Positions 1-8,212 of a DNA stretch of 13,639 bases are shown in pieces. The stretch lies in contig JAYEMH010000025.1 in assembly GCA_034717985.1 (NCBI GenBank), positions 1 to 13,639 of the forward strand, read 5' to 3'. How positions within the stretch are numbered: the first letter of the stretch is position 1; every line of letters starts with the position of its first letter. The notes below the pieces were generated by a model. That model made no database searches. It was not told the DNA's origin and saw only the letters and a list, made by a program, of their open reading frames with translations. The position numbers were made by a program, and so were the translations under genes. The DNA comes from JAYEMH01 sp034717985 [NCBI: Candidatus Ratteibacteria bacterium]. Lineage in GTDB: Bacteria; CAZDME01; JAYEMH01.

Positions 1-66
1 TTTTTCCGTGTTCTCCGTGGTTATTTTGTTTTTTTCTTTTTCTCTTTGTCTTTTCTGTGGTTAATT
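1..66. repeat. Dispersed ACAGAG-type purine/pyrimidine repeat, left copy
   Basis: The plus strand has CCGTGTTCTCCGTGGTTATTTT followed by CTTTGTCTTTTCTGTGGTTAAT-like text, in two tandem units each ending in a GTGGTTA word. The same word type recurs at 9705-9780. Here it overlaps the 3' end of the rsfS reading frame. Function is unknown; the copy count genome-wide cannot be seen from one window. Confidence 0.6.
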
Positions 67-409
67 TCTGCTTTCTTTCTATTCGTTTGGCATCTCCCCA
101 GAGCTTTTCCAACCGATAAAATTCCCTGGCTTCATCGCGGAAAATGTGAACGATTACATCCCCGTAATCAAGGAGAATCCAATTTAAAAATTTAGACCCT
201 TCGATTCCCAGGGGCTTTTCCTTGTTTTTCGCCAGACCTTCTATGACACCGTCAGCTACCGCCTCAAGATGAACGGAAGATGTGCCGCTGCAGATAACAA
301 AATAATCAGTTATGGACATAAGCTTTTTCATCTCTAAGATAACAATACGTTTGGCCTTTTTATCCGCGGCAAAATTCCCGGCTAAAAGAGCTTTTTGTTT
401 GGATTTCAA
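1..409 (-). CDS. rsfS: Ribosomal silencing factor RsfS, open at left edge
   Basis: RsfS (RsfA/YbeB/Iojap family) binds ribosomal protein L14 and blocks joining of the 30S and 50S subunits when nutrients are scarce. The translated minus strand contains the family core: ITDYFVICSGTSS, then WILLDYGDVIVHIF, and REFYRLEKLWGDA near the end of the conserved domain. From the TTG at 407-409 there are 136 codons with no stop before the window edge; the family is usually about 105-120 residues, so the last 20 or more residues (basic, Lys/Arg/Gln-rich) are an extension read from the ACAGAG-type repeat at 1-66. There is no ATG. An in-frame TAA at 419-421 limits the start to ATC (416-418), ATT (413-415) or TTG (407-409). 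The AGGAGG at 424-429 lies 8 nt from ATT but 14 nt from TTG. I give the TTG start, but ATT is a serious alternative. It is last in the rplU-to-rsfS gene series. Identity is secure; both ends are uncertain. Confidence 0.9.
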   Translation of the reverse strand, partial: MKSKQKALLAGNFAADKKAKRIVILEMKKLMSITDYFVICSGTSSVHLEAVADGVIEGLAKNKEKPLGIEGSKFLNWILLDYGDVIVHIFRDEAREFYRLEKLWGDAKRIERKQKLTTEKTKRKRKKQNNHGEHGK

Positions 410-423
410 ATGAATGATTTAAA

Positions 424-429
424 CCTCCT
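424..429 (-). promoter_or_regulatory. Shine-Dalgarno AGGAGG of rsfS
   Basis: This is a perfect AGGAGG on the minus strand just upstream of rsfS. It is 8 nt from an in-frame ATT and 14 nt from the first in-frame TTG. Its position therefore favours a non-canonical ATT start, or weak TTG initiation. Confidence 0.7.
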
Positions 430-473
430 ATCGGTAAAGTTTTTAGGTTGTCACGAAACTCGTTCCAGCCTAT

Positions 474-558
474 GATTACACAGATTTTTGCAAAGATTAC
501 ACAGATGTTCTCGATGGTGTTTTTAATCTGTGTAATCTAAATTTTAATCGGCGTAATC
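474..558. repeat. Four-armed palindromic repeat with GATTACACAGAT units
   Basis: GATTACACAGAT occurs exactly at 474-485 and 495-506. Its inverse ATCTGTGTAATC occurs exactly at 526-537, and with two mismatches at 547-558. Both pairs are offset by 21 bp and share one dyad centre near 516, so the outer and inner arms can pair as a long stem. The repeat lies in the 162-nt gap between nadD and rsfS. It could attenuate or stabilise the nadD transcript, or be a non-autonomous mobile repeat. I know similar GATTACACAGA words only as dispersed repeats of unknown function. Confidence 0.8.
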
Positions 559-571
559 AAGGGCGGCACTT

Positions 572-1171
572 TTATGACGCCCTATAAAGCTTTCTTTTTT
601 GAATAAAACGCTCGACAGTAGCCGGTACAAATCGAGAAATACTCCGGCCATTTTTTATCATTTTTCTAATTTCGGTGGAGGAAATTTTCTGCGGCAGCAT
701 CGGGATAATTTCCAATTTATCTTTTAGATGCTTCATGGGAGACTTTATCGGAAAATTCGGCCTCCGGAAAACAATGAATTTACATAAGCGAAGCAGCCGG
801 TCAATTTTTCGCCAGGTAAACAGTTCCGTTAAAGAATCCGAACCGATGATAAAAAAAATTTCGGCTCCCGGCCCGAATTTTCCTTTAAAACTCTCAACAG
901 TCTTAACCGAATAAGATTTCCCGGGTTGTTTCAGTTCTTCATCTGAGACACAGAATCCAGCCCAGGGTATTACGGCCAGGCAGGTCATTCGATAACGCTC
1001 CTCCGGGGTAACTTTTTCTTCGATTTTTTTATGAGGCGGGCGGGCCGCCGGAACGAAAATAACCTTTTTTAAGTCCAGCTTTTTTTTGGCTAATTTCGCC
1101 ATTTCAAGGTGCACATTGTGAATCGGATTAAACGTCCCGCCGAATATACCGATGGCGCATTTCTTTTTCAT
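572..1171 (-). CDS. nadD: Nicotinate-nucleotide adenylyltransferase
   Basis: NadD transfers AMP from ATP to nicotinate mononucleotide to form deamido-NAD, in cytoplasmic NAD synthesis. The 199 residues carry the nucleotidyltransferase signature GGTFNPIH at 11-18, IIGSDSL at 108-114 and the C-terminal ISSTEIR at 163-169; the length is normal for the family. One oddity is that the usual HxGH motif reads H18-N-V-H21, with Val in place of the Gly. The two catalytic histidines are present. The ATG is 14 nt after the proA stop and has no clear Shine-Dalgarno, so translational coupling to proA is plausible. A NadD next to rsfS is a common bacterial arrangement. Identity is confident; the Val substitution is unexplained. 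Confidence 0.93.
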   Translation of the reverse strand: MKKKCAIGIFGGTFNPIHNVHLEMAKLAKKKLDLKKVIFVPAARPPHKKIEEKVTPEERYRMTCLAVIPWAGFCVSDEELKQPGKSYSVKTVESFKGKFGPGAEIFFIIGSDSLTELFTWRKIDRLLRLCKFIVFRRPNFPIKSPMKHLKDKLEIIPMLPQKISSTEIRKMIKNGRSISRFVPATVERFIQKRKLYRAS

Positions 1172-1185
1172 TGCCGAATTTGCAA

Positions 1186-2436
1186 TTATTCTCTGATTTG
1201 CCCGCTGCCCCGGATAAGATACTTATAGCTGGTTAATTCTTCCAGAGCCATTGGCCCGCGGGCATGAATCTTACTGGTGCTAATCCCGATTTCCGCCCCC
1301 ATCCCGAATTGATTGCCGTCGGTGAAACGGGTGGAGGCATTAACATAAAGACAAGCAGCATCGATTCCGTCCAAAAAGAGTTGAGCTGTTTTTCTATTCT
1401 CCGTAATAATCGCCTCAGAATGTTTTGAGCCGTATTTATTAATGTGGGCAACTGCTTCCTTGAGGCCGCCGACAACTTTTACAGCCAGGATTAAATCCAG
1501 GTATTCAGCCGACCAATCCTCTTCCGAAGCTTTTTGCGCGGCGGGGAAAATATTTTGAGTCTCGACACAGCCTCTTATTTTCACCCTGGCCTCTTTAAAA
1601 CGCTTAAGCATCCGGGGAAGAAAAACCCCGGCTATGTCCCGATGCACCAATAATGTTTCCATGGCGTTACAGGTTCCCGGACGATTCATTTTTGCGTTAT
1701 AAGAGATTGTCTCAGCTTGATTAAGGTCGGCTTCTCTGTCAACATAGGTATGACAGACACCTTTGTCATGTTTAATTACGGGGATACGGGAATTTTCCGT
1801 AACCGTCCGGATTAACTGCTCCCCGCCCCGGGGAATGATTAAATCAATAAATTTATCCATCTTTAGCAAAGTTTTCACCGCCTCATGCCGGGTGAATCCG
1901 ATAAAGCCCAGGATAGCCTCGGGTAACTTAACTTCGCTGAGAGCCTGGCTTAAAATATTAACAATTGCCTGATTGGAATGTATCGCTTCCGAACCTCCCC
2001 GAAGAATTACTCCGTTGCCTGATTTTAAGCAGAGACCGGCTACATCAGCGGTAACATTGGGGCGGGATTCATAAATTATACCGATGACCCCGATAGGCAC
2101 TCTGATTTTAGTAATCTCCAGGCCATTGGGTCTCTTCCATTTTTTTATTATTTCACCCACCGGATCCTTTAAAGCGGCCACTTCGTTCAAACCACCGGCC
2201 ATCGCCTTAATTCGTTTATCATTTAAAGCCAGACGGTCAATTAAAGCCGGCGGCAGCTTTTTCGCTTTAGCATAGCGGATATCTTTTTGATTAGCGGCAA
2301 TTATCAGCTTGGCATTGCGTTCCAAAAGCGCAGCCATCCTGCGCAGGGCTTTATTTTTAAGCTCGGTGGCGGTTTGACTGAGGATATAACTTGCCCTTTT
2401 AGTCCCCTCGGCAATTCCTTTAATTGTTTTTTCCAT
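1186..2436 (-). CDS. proA: Gamma-glutamyl phosphate reductase
   Basis: ProA reduces gamma-glutamyl phosphate with NADPH to glutamate-5-semialdehyde, the second step of proline synthesis, and is an aldehyde-dehydrogenase-fold enzyme. The 416 residues match the family length. Visible features are VPIGVIGIIYESRPNVT at about 113-129, LKSGNGVILRGGSEA at about 137-151, IPRGGEQLIR at about 201-210, the catalytic Cys256 in NRPGTCNAMET, and the C-terminal FGMGAEIGISTSK and HARGPMALEELTSYKY region. The ATG follows the proB stop by 10 nt, so the ProB/ProA pair, which hands over an unstable acyl phosphate, is co-transcribed. The Shine-Dalgarno is weak (GGGG). No truncation or frameshift is seen. Confidence 0.97.
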   Translation of the reverse strand: MEKTIKGIAEGTKRASYILSQTATELKNKALRRMAALLERNAKLIIAANQKDIRYAKAKKLPPALIDRLALNDKRIKAMAGGLNEVAALKDPVGEIIKKWKRPNGLEITKIRVPIGVIGIIYESRPNVTADVAGLCLKSGNGVILRGGSEAIHSNQAIVNILSQALSEVKLPEAILGFIGFTRHEAVKTLLKMDKFIDLIIPRGGEQLIRTVTENSRIPVIKHDKGVCHTYVDREADLNQAETISYNAKMNRPGTCNAMETLLVHRDIAGVFLPRMLKRFKEARVKIRGCVETQNIFPAAQKASEEDWSAEYLDLILAVKVVGGLKEAVAHINKYGSKHSEAIITENRKTAQLFLDGIDAACLYVNASTRFTDGNQFGMGAEIGISTSKIHARGPMALEELTSYKYLIRGSGQIRE

Positions 2437-2446
2437 TCGGACCCCG

Positions 2447-3574
2447 TTAAAGTATCACCATATTATTTCGATGAACTATCTCGTCATAATATTTGTAGCC
2501 TAAAATCTTTTCAATCTCCTGAGTCTTTTTGCCTTTAATCTTTTCCAGTTCGTCATGAGAATAATTAATCATACCTCGCGCAATTTCTCTTCCTTTATCG
2601 TCCTGAATGCTCACCACGTCTCCGGGCTGGAATTTCCCTTTACAGCCAAAAATCCCCGAAGGGAGCAAACTTTTCCCTCTGGAAACAAGCGCTTCCCTGG
2701 CTCCTTTATCCAGTAAAATCACTCCTTTAACACTCAAGCGAAAAGCAATCCAGCGCTTCCGGCTGGCCATTTTATCCTGCATTTCCGTAAGAAATAACGT
2801 TCCTGTTTTTTCCCCGGCAAAAAGTTTGGAAAGAATATTATGTTTAGTCCCATTGGCAATAATCATTGCCTCTCCGGCTCTGGTTACCATTTTGGCAGCT
2901 TGAATTTTCGTCTGCATTCCTCCGGCAGCTGTTTCCGTGGTTGTTCCGGAAGCCATAGATTCGACTTGTGCGGTAATCTTTTCCACCTCAAGAATCAACC
3001 TGGCCTTTTTGTCTTTTTTGGGATCCCCGGTATAAAACCCGTCAATATCAGAAAGTATAATCAGTAAATCCGCCTCGACCAGATTAGCAACTAAAGCGGA
3101 TAGAATATCGTTATCACCAACCTTAATTTCATCAACAGCGACGGTATCATTCTCATTAATGACGGGAAGAACATTTAAAGAAATTAAAGTCATTAAGGTA
3201 TTCCGGGCATTGAGATACCGCTTTCGATCCGTCAAAGCTTCCTGAGTCAGGAGAACCTGTCCGACCACCTGTCTGTAGCGGCGAAATAACTTGTCATAGA
3301 CAAACATAAGCTGGCTCTGGCCGACTGCCGCGGCCGCCTGTTGTAACGGAATAATCTGGGGCCTTCTTTTTAGATGAAGCCGGCCCATACCCGCTCCAAT
3401 GGCCCCGGAACTGACTAAAAAAACCTCTTTTCCTTTTTTCCTCAAGAGCGCAATATCCTTAACCATATTTTCGACACGTTTTAAATTCAAGGCATTATTT
3501 TTTTTAGTCAGGACATTGGTCCCTACTTTTATAACGATTCTTTTAGCCTGGTTAAAAATTTCCCCTCGTTTCAT
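2447..3574 (-). CDS. proB: Glutamate 5-kinase with PUA domain
   Basis: ProB phosphorylates glutamate to gamma-glutamyl phosphate, the committed and normally proline-inhibited step of proline synthesis. The amino-acid-kinase domain (about residues 8-260) shows RIVIKVGTNVLT, VSSGAIGAGM, VINENDTVAVDE, GDNDILSALVA and the LSDIDGFYTGDP segment, then GGMQTKIQAA. A C-terminal PUA domain (about 280-360) includes the GKFQPGDVVSIQD stretch. The 375 residues equal the long, PUA-containing form typified by E. coli. The ATG has an AAGGA about 8 nt upstream and lies 1 nt after the obgE stop. Identity is secure. Confidence 0.97.
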   Translation of the reverse strand: MKRGEIFNQAKRIVIKVGTNVLTKKNNALNLKRVENMVKDIALLRKKGKEVFLVSSGAIGAGMGRLHLKRRPQIIPLQQAAAAVGQSQLMFVYDKLFRRYRQVVGQVLLTQEALTDRKRYLNARNTLMTLISLNVLPVINENDTVAVDEIKVGDNDILSALVANLVEADLLIILSDIDGFYTGDPKKDKKARLILEVEKITAQVESMASGTTTETAAGGMQTKIQAAKMVTRAGEAMIIANGTKHNILSKLFAGEKTGTLFLTEMQDKMASRKRWIAFRLSVKGVILLDKGAREALVSRGKSLLPSGIFGCKGKFQPGDVVSIQDDKGREIARGMINYSHDELEKIKGKKTQEIEKILGYKYYDEIVHRNNMVIL

Positions 3575-3575
3575 C

Positions 3576-4842
<1,267 letters not shown>

Positions 4843-4843
<1 letters not shown>

Positions 4844-5163
4844 TATTTTTCTCCTGTTTTGATTTCTTTGATTTTCACCTGCATTTCACACTGGCGATGC
4901 CCAATCGTCCGGTGGTAATTTTCACGTTTAATATATCGAAATACCTTTATTTTCTTTCCCTTTCCCTGCCTGATTACTTCTCCGACTACCTCTGCCCCTT
5001 TTACCAGGGGGCAGCCTACGGTAACATTTTTCTTATCAGCGAGCAATAAAACCTTTTTAAATTCTATTTCTTTTTTCTTACGGTGAGAAAGGTTATTTAA
5101 AGTGACTACTTCCCCCGGGACCATCTTATATTGCTTTGATTTTACCTCAACTATGGCATACAT
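4843..5163 (-). CDS. rplU: 50S ribosomal protein L21
   Basis: L21 binds 23S rRNA in the large subunit. The 106 residues start [18 protein letters not shown], a typical L21 opening, and end with the family's basic loop [11 protein letters not shown] and QVKIKEI. Length is normal. The ATG has a strong GGGAGG at 5170-5175, 6 nt upstream. It is the first gene of the minus-strand block and lies 35 nt past a candidate promoter -10, so ribosomal demand probably sets expression of obgE and perhaps of proBA, nadD and rsfS too. Confidence 0.97.
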
Positions 5164-5197
5164 TGAAAGCCTCCCTTTCTTGCTGCATTGAGACTAT

Positions 5198-5226
5198 AGC
5201 CTAACATGGTTATATGGACGTGTCAA
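5198..5226 (-). promoter_or_regulatory. Candidate sigma70-type promoter of the rplU operon
   Basis: On the minus strand a consensus -35 TTGACA (5221-5226) is followed after exactly 17 nt by TAGGCT (5198-5203), which keeps the T, A and final T of TATAAT and is preceded by TGT, an extended -10. The leader would be about 28 nt and contains the rplU GGGAGG. It is the best promoter match I found in the window. Confidence 0.7.
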
Positions 5227-5232
5227 CTATAA

Positions 5233-5270
5233 TGTCCCTGCGAAGTGTCCCTGCGAAGTCCCCTGCGCGA
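5233..5270. repeat. 13-bp tandem repeat upstream of the rplU promoter
   Basis: TGTCCCTGCGAAG occurs twice in tandem (5233-5245, 5246-5258), followed by a degenerate third unit TCCCCTGCGCGA (5259-5270). It fills the gap between the dinB stop codon and the rplU -35 box. The GTCCC/GGGAC words resemble those at 12559-12596 and 13481-13490. It may be a REP-like remnant or a regulator-binding site; neither is shown. Confidence 0.7.
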
Positions 5271-5271
5271 A

Positions 5272-6450
5272 CTAATTTGAAACTCTCCTTTGACTGGCGG
5301 CGCGGCGGATAGCAGCCTCGCCGAATTTTTCTTTTATTTTATCCACCGCTTGATGAATTCTTTCTTTTTTCTCATCAACTATGTCATTAAAGAGGCTTTC
5401 GTTACCATTTCTTGAATCAAGATTAGAAACCTTAATTCCTATCAGGCGAATCTTCCTGCCTTTTAAGTTGAAATTGTTAAAAAGTCTTTTTGCTGTCTGG
5501 TAAATCGTATCTACAAAATTGGTAGTCTTCAATAAAGTCTTAGACCGGGTATAAGTATGAAAGCCTTCAAGCCGGATTTTTAAAGTAATGGTTCTGCCTT
5601 CAATGTTTTCCCGCCGAAGGCGGCCCGATACTTTCTCACAAAGGCCGATGAGAAAACCTTCTATTTTTTCTCTATCCCGAATGTCTTCAGCAAAGGTAAC
5701 CTCATTGCTTATGGATTGCCGTTCCTCATCGGTTTCAACTTCTCTTTCATCTATCCCATTGGCCAGCTGCCAGAGGTGCCCGCCATTTTTTCCCAACACA
5801 TCCACTACTTTTTTCAAATCTGTTCCGGCTAACTCTCCAATAGTTTTAATGCCCATCTTATTTAAAACCACTTTGCTTTTTTTACCCAGGCCCCAAATCT
5901 TTTCGATATCAAGCGGCCGGAGAAAATCAAGCAATCCTTGCCGAGTAACCGCAACTAAACCATCAGGCTTCTTTAAATCAGAAGCGATTTTTGCCGCCAT
6001 TTTTGTCGGCGCCAGTCCAACTGAAGCAGTCAAACCGGTTTCCGTCTTTATCCTGGATTTAAGCAATCTGCAAGTCTCAAGCGGAGTGCCGAAAATATGA
6101 TAACTGCCGCTTATATCTAAAAAAGCCTCATCAATACTTATCCCTTCGATTTCGGGCGTAAAACTGTAAAATAAATCAAAAATTTTCAAAGAGAGGCGGC
6201 TGTATTTTTCCATATCAACCGGCAAAAAGACCGCCCGGGGACACTTTCGGTATGCTATCGATATGGGCATCCCTGAAGAGATTCCGAATTTTCTGGCTTC
6301 ATAAGAACAGGCGCAGACAACCCCTCTGCCCTTTCCTCCTTTAGGGTCAGCGCCGACAATTACCGGCTTGCCTCGCAGGGCGGGATTATCACGCTGTTCG
6401 ACCGCGGCAAAAAACGCATCCATATCGATATGGATAATAAATTTTTCCAT
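5272..6450 (-). CDS. dinB: DNA polymerase IV (Y family)
   Basis: DinB copies past DNA lesions with low fidelity. The 392 residues show the palm motif HIDMDAFFAAVEQ (catalytic Asp9, likely steric gate Phe14), the fingers segment YEARKFGISSGMP at about 50-62 and SIDEAFLD with Asp107 and Glu108. Helix-hairpin-helix-type text follows (KIWGLGKKSKVVLNKMGIKTIGELA), then the little-finger domain with RTITLKIRLEGFHTYTRS. A C-terminal NESLF at about 350-354 is a weak sliding-clamp motif, followed by KEKFGEAAIRRAA. The ATG directly abuts the queE stop (TAAATG) with GAGG 3 nt upstream, so it is translated as the last gene of the gerMN-murI-queDCE-dinB operon. No SOS box is visible at this start. Confidence 0.95.
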   Translation of the reverse strand: MEKFIIHIDMDAFFAAVEQRDNPALRGKPVIVGADPKGGKGRGVVCACSYEARKFGISSGMPISIAYRKCPRAVFLPVDMEKYSRLSLKIFDLFYSFTPEIEGISIDEAFLDISGSYHIFGTPLETCRLLKSRIKTETGLTASVGLAPTKMAAKIASDLKKPDGLVAVTRQGLLDFLRPLDIEKIWGLGKKSKVVLNKMGIKTIGELAGTDLKKVVDVLGKNGGHLWQLANGIDEREVETDEERQSISNEVTFAEDIRDREKIEGFLIGLCEKVSGRLRRENIEGRTITLKIRLEGFHTYTRSKTLLKTTNFVDTIYQTAKRLFNNFNLKGRKIRLIGIKVSNLDSRNGNESLFNDIVDEKKERIHQAVDKIKEKFGEAAIRRAASQRRVSN

Positions 6451-7155
6451 TTACCTCAAACCCATTCGTTTGTGCAGTTGGGGAATAATTCTTACTTCAC
6501 TGAGTTTTTTTAAAGCGTATTTTTGAAAATCCAGCAGCTGTTTGCCGGAAACCGGGGCTCTAAAATTATCAACAGCCGTAACCGGCTGAAGAATCAAAGG
6601 AATATTCTTATCGATACCGGCGATTATTCCAACTGCTTTCTTTAAATCTTCCCGGGTGGTTTTTCCGGTAATTACCGCTTTGACGAAACAACTTTTCCTC
6701 CCGGCTAATTTTAAAAAACGGCGGTGACTTTCCCATAAAGCGTCCCGGCCGGTTGACGAGGGCAGTTTAAAATCGAGACTAACATAATCAATCCGGGAAG
6801 AAACTTTTTTGAATTCTTCAGGCAGTGTTCCGTTAGTGTCTAAATATATTTTTATTTTTTTTACCTGAGGGAGAAATTCTTTCAGAAATTCAACCTGAAG
6901 CAGCGGTTCGCCTCCGGTTAAACTTAGCGAATGATAAGGACCGGATTTCCTCATCCGTCTTTCCACTTCATCTCTAAGACCGGCAGGGCTAAAAATTCTG
7001 GTTTGATAGTTTGTCTCTGCCGGGACATCGCAAAAAAGACAAGCCAGGTTGCATCCGCTAAACCGGATAAAAATTTGCCTGACACCCGGATAAAGTCCTT
7101 CACCCTGCCGGCTGGAAAAGATTTCAAGAACTTTGGCCGTAATTTTAGACCGCAT
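6451..7155 (-). CDS. queE: 7-carboxy-7-deazaguanine synthase (radical SAM)
   Basis: QueE is a radical SAM enzyme that contracts the ring of 6-carboxy-tetrahydropterin to 7-carboxy-7-deazaguanine, on the way to queuosine. The CxxxCxxC cluster motif is Cys35, Cys39 and Cys42 in SGCNLACLFCD, preceded by IFSSRQGEGLYPG, the usual QueE opening. TGGEPLLQ at 80-87 is the SAM-binding GGE motif. The C-terminus QLHKRMGLR matches the family ending. Length (234) is normal. The start overlaps the end of queC by 11 nt without a good Shine-Dalgarno, which implies translational coupling. Confidence 0.95.
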   Translation of the reverse strand: MRSKITAKVLEIFSSRQGEGLYPGVRQIFIRFSGCNLACLFCDVPAETNYQTRIFSPAGLRDEVERRMRKSGPYHSLSLTGGEPLLQVEFLKEFLPQVKKIKIYLDTNGTLPEEFKKVSSRIDYVSLDFKLPSSTGRDALWESHRRFLKLAGRKSCFVKAVITGKTTREDLKKAVGIIAGIDKNIPLILQPVTAVDNFRAPVSGKQLLDFQKYALKKLSEVRIIPQLHKRMGLR

Positions 7156-7822
7156 TTCTATTGACTAACGGGTCCATAAGCCCGGCTTCGTTAAATCCCC
7201 TGGCCCTTAACTGACAGGCATCACACCGGCGGCAGGGATTTTTCCCTCCTTTATAACAAGACCAGGTCAATTCAAACGGCACGCCTAAATTCTCCCCGAG
7301 TCTGGCAATCTCGGCTTTGGTCTTATTTAACAAAGGGACCTTTATCTCTATTTTCTTCCCCTGGCGGCCGGCTTTTGTTCCGGCCTTTATCAATTTCTCC
7401 CAGGTTTTAAAATAATCCGGGGTACAGTCCGGATACCCGCTCCAATCCAGGGCATTAGCCCCGATAAAAACAGCTTGAGCTTTTACCGATTCGGCATAAG
7501 ATACGGCAAAGCTTAGAAAAATTGTATTCCGGCCAGTTACATAGGTTGAAGGAATATAAACAGAGGGATTTTTTAACTTTCTTCCGGGAATCGGTTTTTT
7601 CTTATTGATTAAGGCATCTTGTGCCCATGGAAGGGTTATTCGAATAACCGTAAAAGGTGAATCGGCCCGGCCGGAAATTTTTCTCGCCCCGGCAATTTCT
7701 TTTTTATGTCTTTGTCCATAGTCAAAAATCAGGGATAAACACCGGTAACTGGCTTTCTTAGCCAGATATAAGGTGGTAGCCGAATCTAATCCCCCGGAAA
7801 GCAACACCACTGCTTTTTTCAT
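7145..7822 (-). CDS. queC: 7-cyano-7-deazaguanine (preQ0) synthase
   Basis: QueC uses ATP and ammonia to convert 7-carboxy-7-deazaguanine to preQ0. The PP-loop ATP site SGGLDS is at 9-14, DYGQRHKKE at about 34-42 follows, and GRNTIFLSFA lies near 97-106. A zinc site is formed by Cys189, Cys197, Cys200 and Cys203 in the SCYKGGKNPCRRCDAC region. The 225 residues are typical. The gene starts 6 nt after queD and overlaps queE, so the three deazapurine genes act as one unit. No preQ1-riboswitch-like leader is seen upstream of the queD-queC-queE run. Confidence 0.96.
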   Translation of the reverse strand: MKKAVVLLSGGLDSATTLYLAKKASYRCLSLIFDYGQRHKKEIAGARKISGRADSPFTVIRITLPWAQDALINKKKPIPGRKLKNPSVYIPSTYVTGRNTIFLSFAVSYAESVKAQAVFIGANALDWSGYPDCTPDYFKTWEKLIKAGTKAGRQGKKIEIKVPLLNKTKAEIARLGENLGVPFELTWSCYKGGKNPCRRCDACQLRARGFNEAGLMDPLVNRNAV

Positions 7823-7828
7823 ACAAAT

Positions 7829-8200
7829 CTATATCTCACTATAACTGGCAAAAGCTCTTTCTGTCTCCCAGACAGTAACCCTGGCCAGCTTGAATGGCGG
7901 ACTGACGAAATTTTTCTTTAATTCCTCAAAAATAAAACGCGCCAGATGCTCTGAAGTCGGATTTAACCTGTCAAAAGGCGATATTTCGTTTAGATAATGA
8001 TGGTCCAGCCTTTGCAAAATATCTTTAAGCCGGGCTTTAACCTCTTTAAAATCAAGAAGCATCCCCAGTTTATCAACTTTCTCGCCCTGAATGCAGGCTT
8101 GAACTTTCCAATTATGCCCATGCAGCTCTTCGCATCTTCCCTGATAGCCCCTGAGCCGATGAGCGGCGCTAAAATAATCTTCTACCGTTATTTCAAACAT
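7829..8200 (-). CDS. queD: 6-carboxy-5,6,7,8-tetrahydropterin synthase
   Basis: QueD, of the PTPS fold, converts dihydroneopterin triphosphate (made by FolE, not in this window) to 6-carboxytetrahydropterin. The zinc ligands are His14 (FSAAHRL), His27 and His29 (ELHGHNW); the likely catalytic Cys23 is in GRCEE, and DHHYLN at 66-71 and the C-terminal VWETERAFA match the family. The 123 residues are the normal short QueD form. It starts 12 nt after murI, with GGGA about 7 nt before the ATG. It opens the queD-queC-queE run inside a larger operon. Confidence 0.95.
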   Translation of the reverse strand: MFEITVEDYFSAAHRLRGYQGRCEELHGHNWKVQACIQGEKVDKLGMLLDFKEVKARLKDILQRLDHHYLNEISPFDRLNPTSEHLARFIFEELKKNFVSPPFKLARVTVWETERAFASYSEI

Positions 8201-8212
8201 GTTATTTCCCGC

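Noticed and set aside
474-558. CRISPR array
   Set aside because: Only two direct 12-bp units with a 9-nt gap, plus inverted copies; there are no 30-nt spacers and no cas genes.
5588-6100. 170-codon plus-strand frame
   Set aside because: It is antisense to the conserved middle of dinB, Ser/Pro-rich, without a ribosome binding site or any domain; a shadow of the real gene.
8201-8212. preQ1 riboswitch before queD
   Set aside because: The murI-queD gap is only 12 nt, too short for the aptamer, and no such structure is seen upstream.
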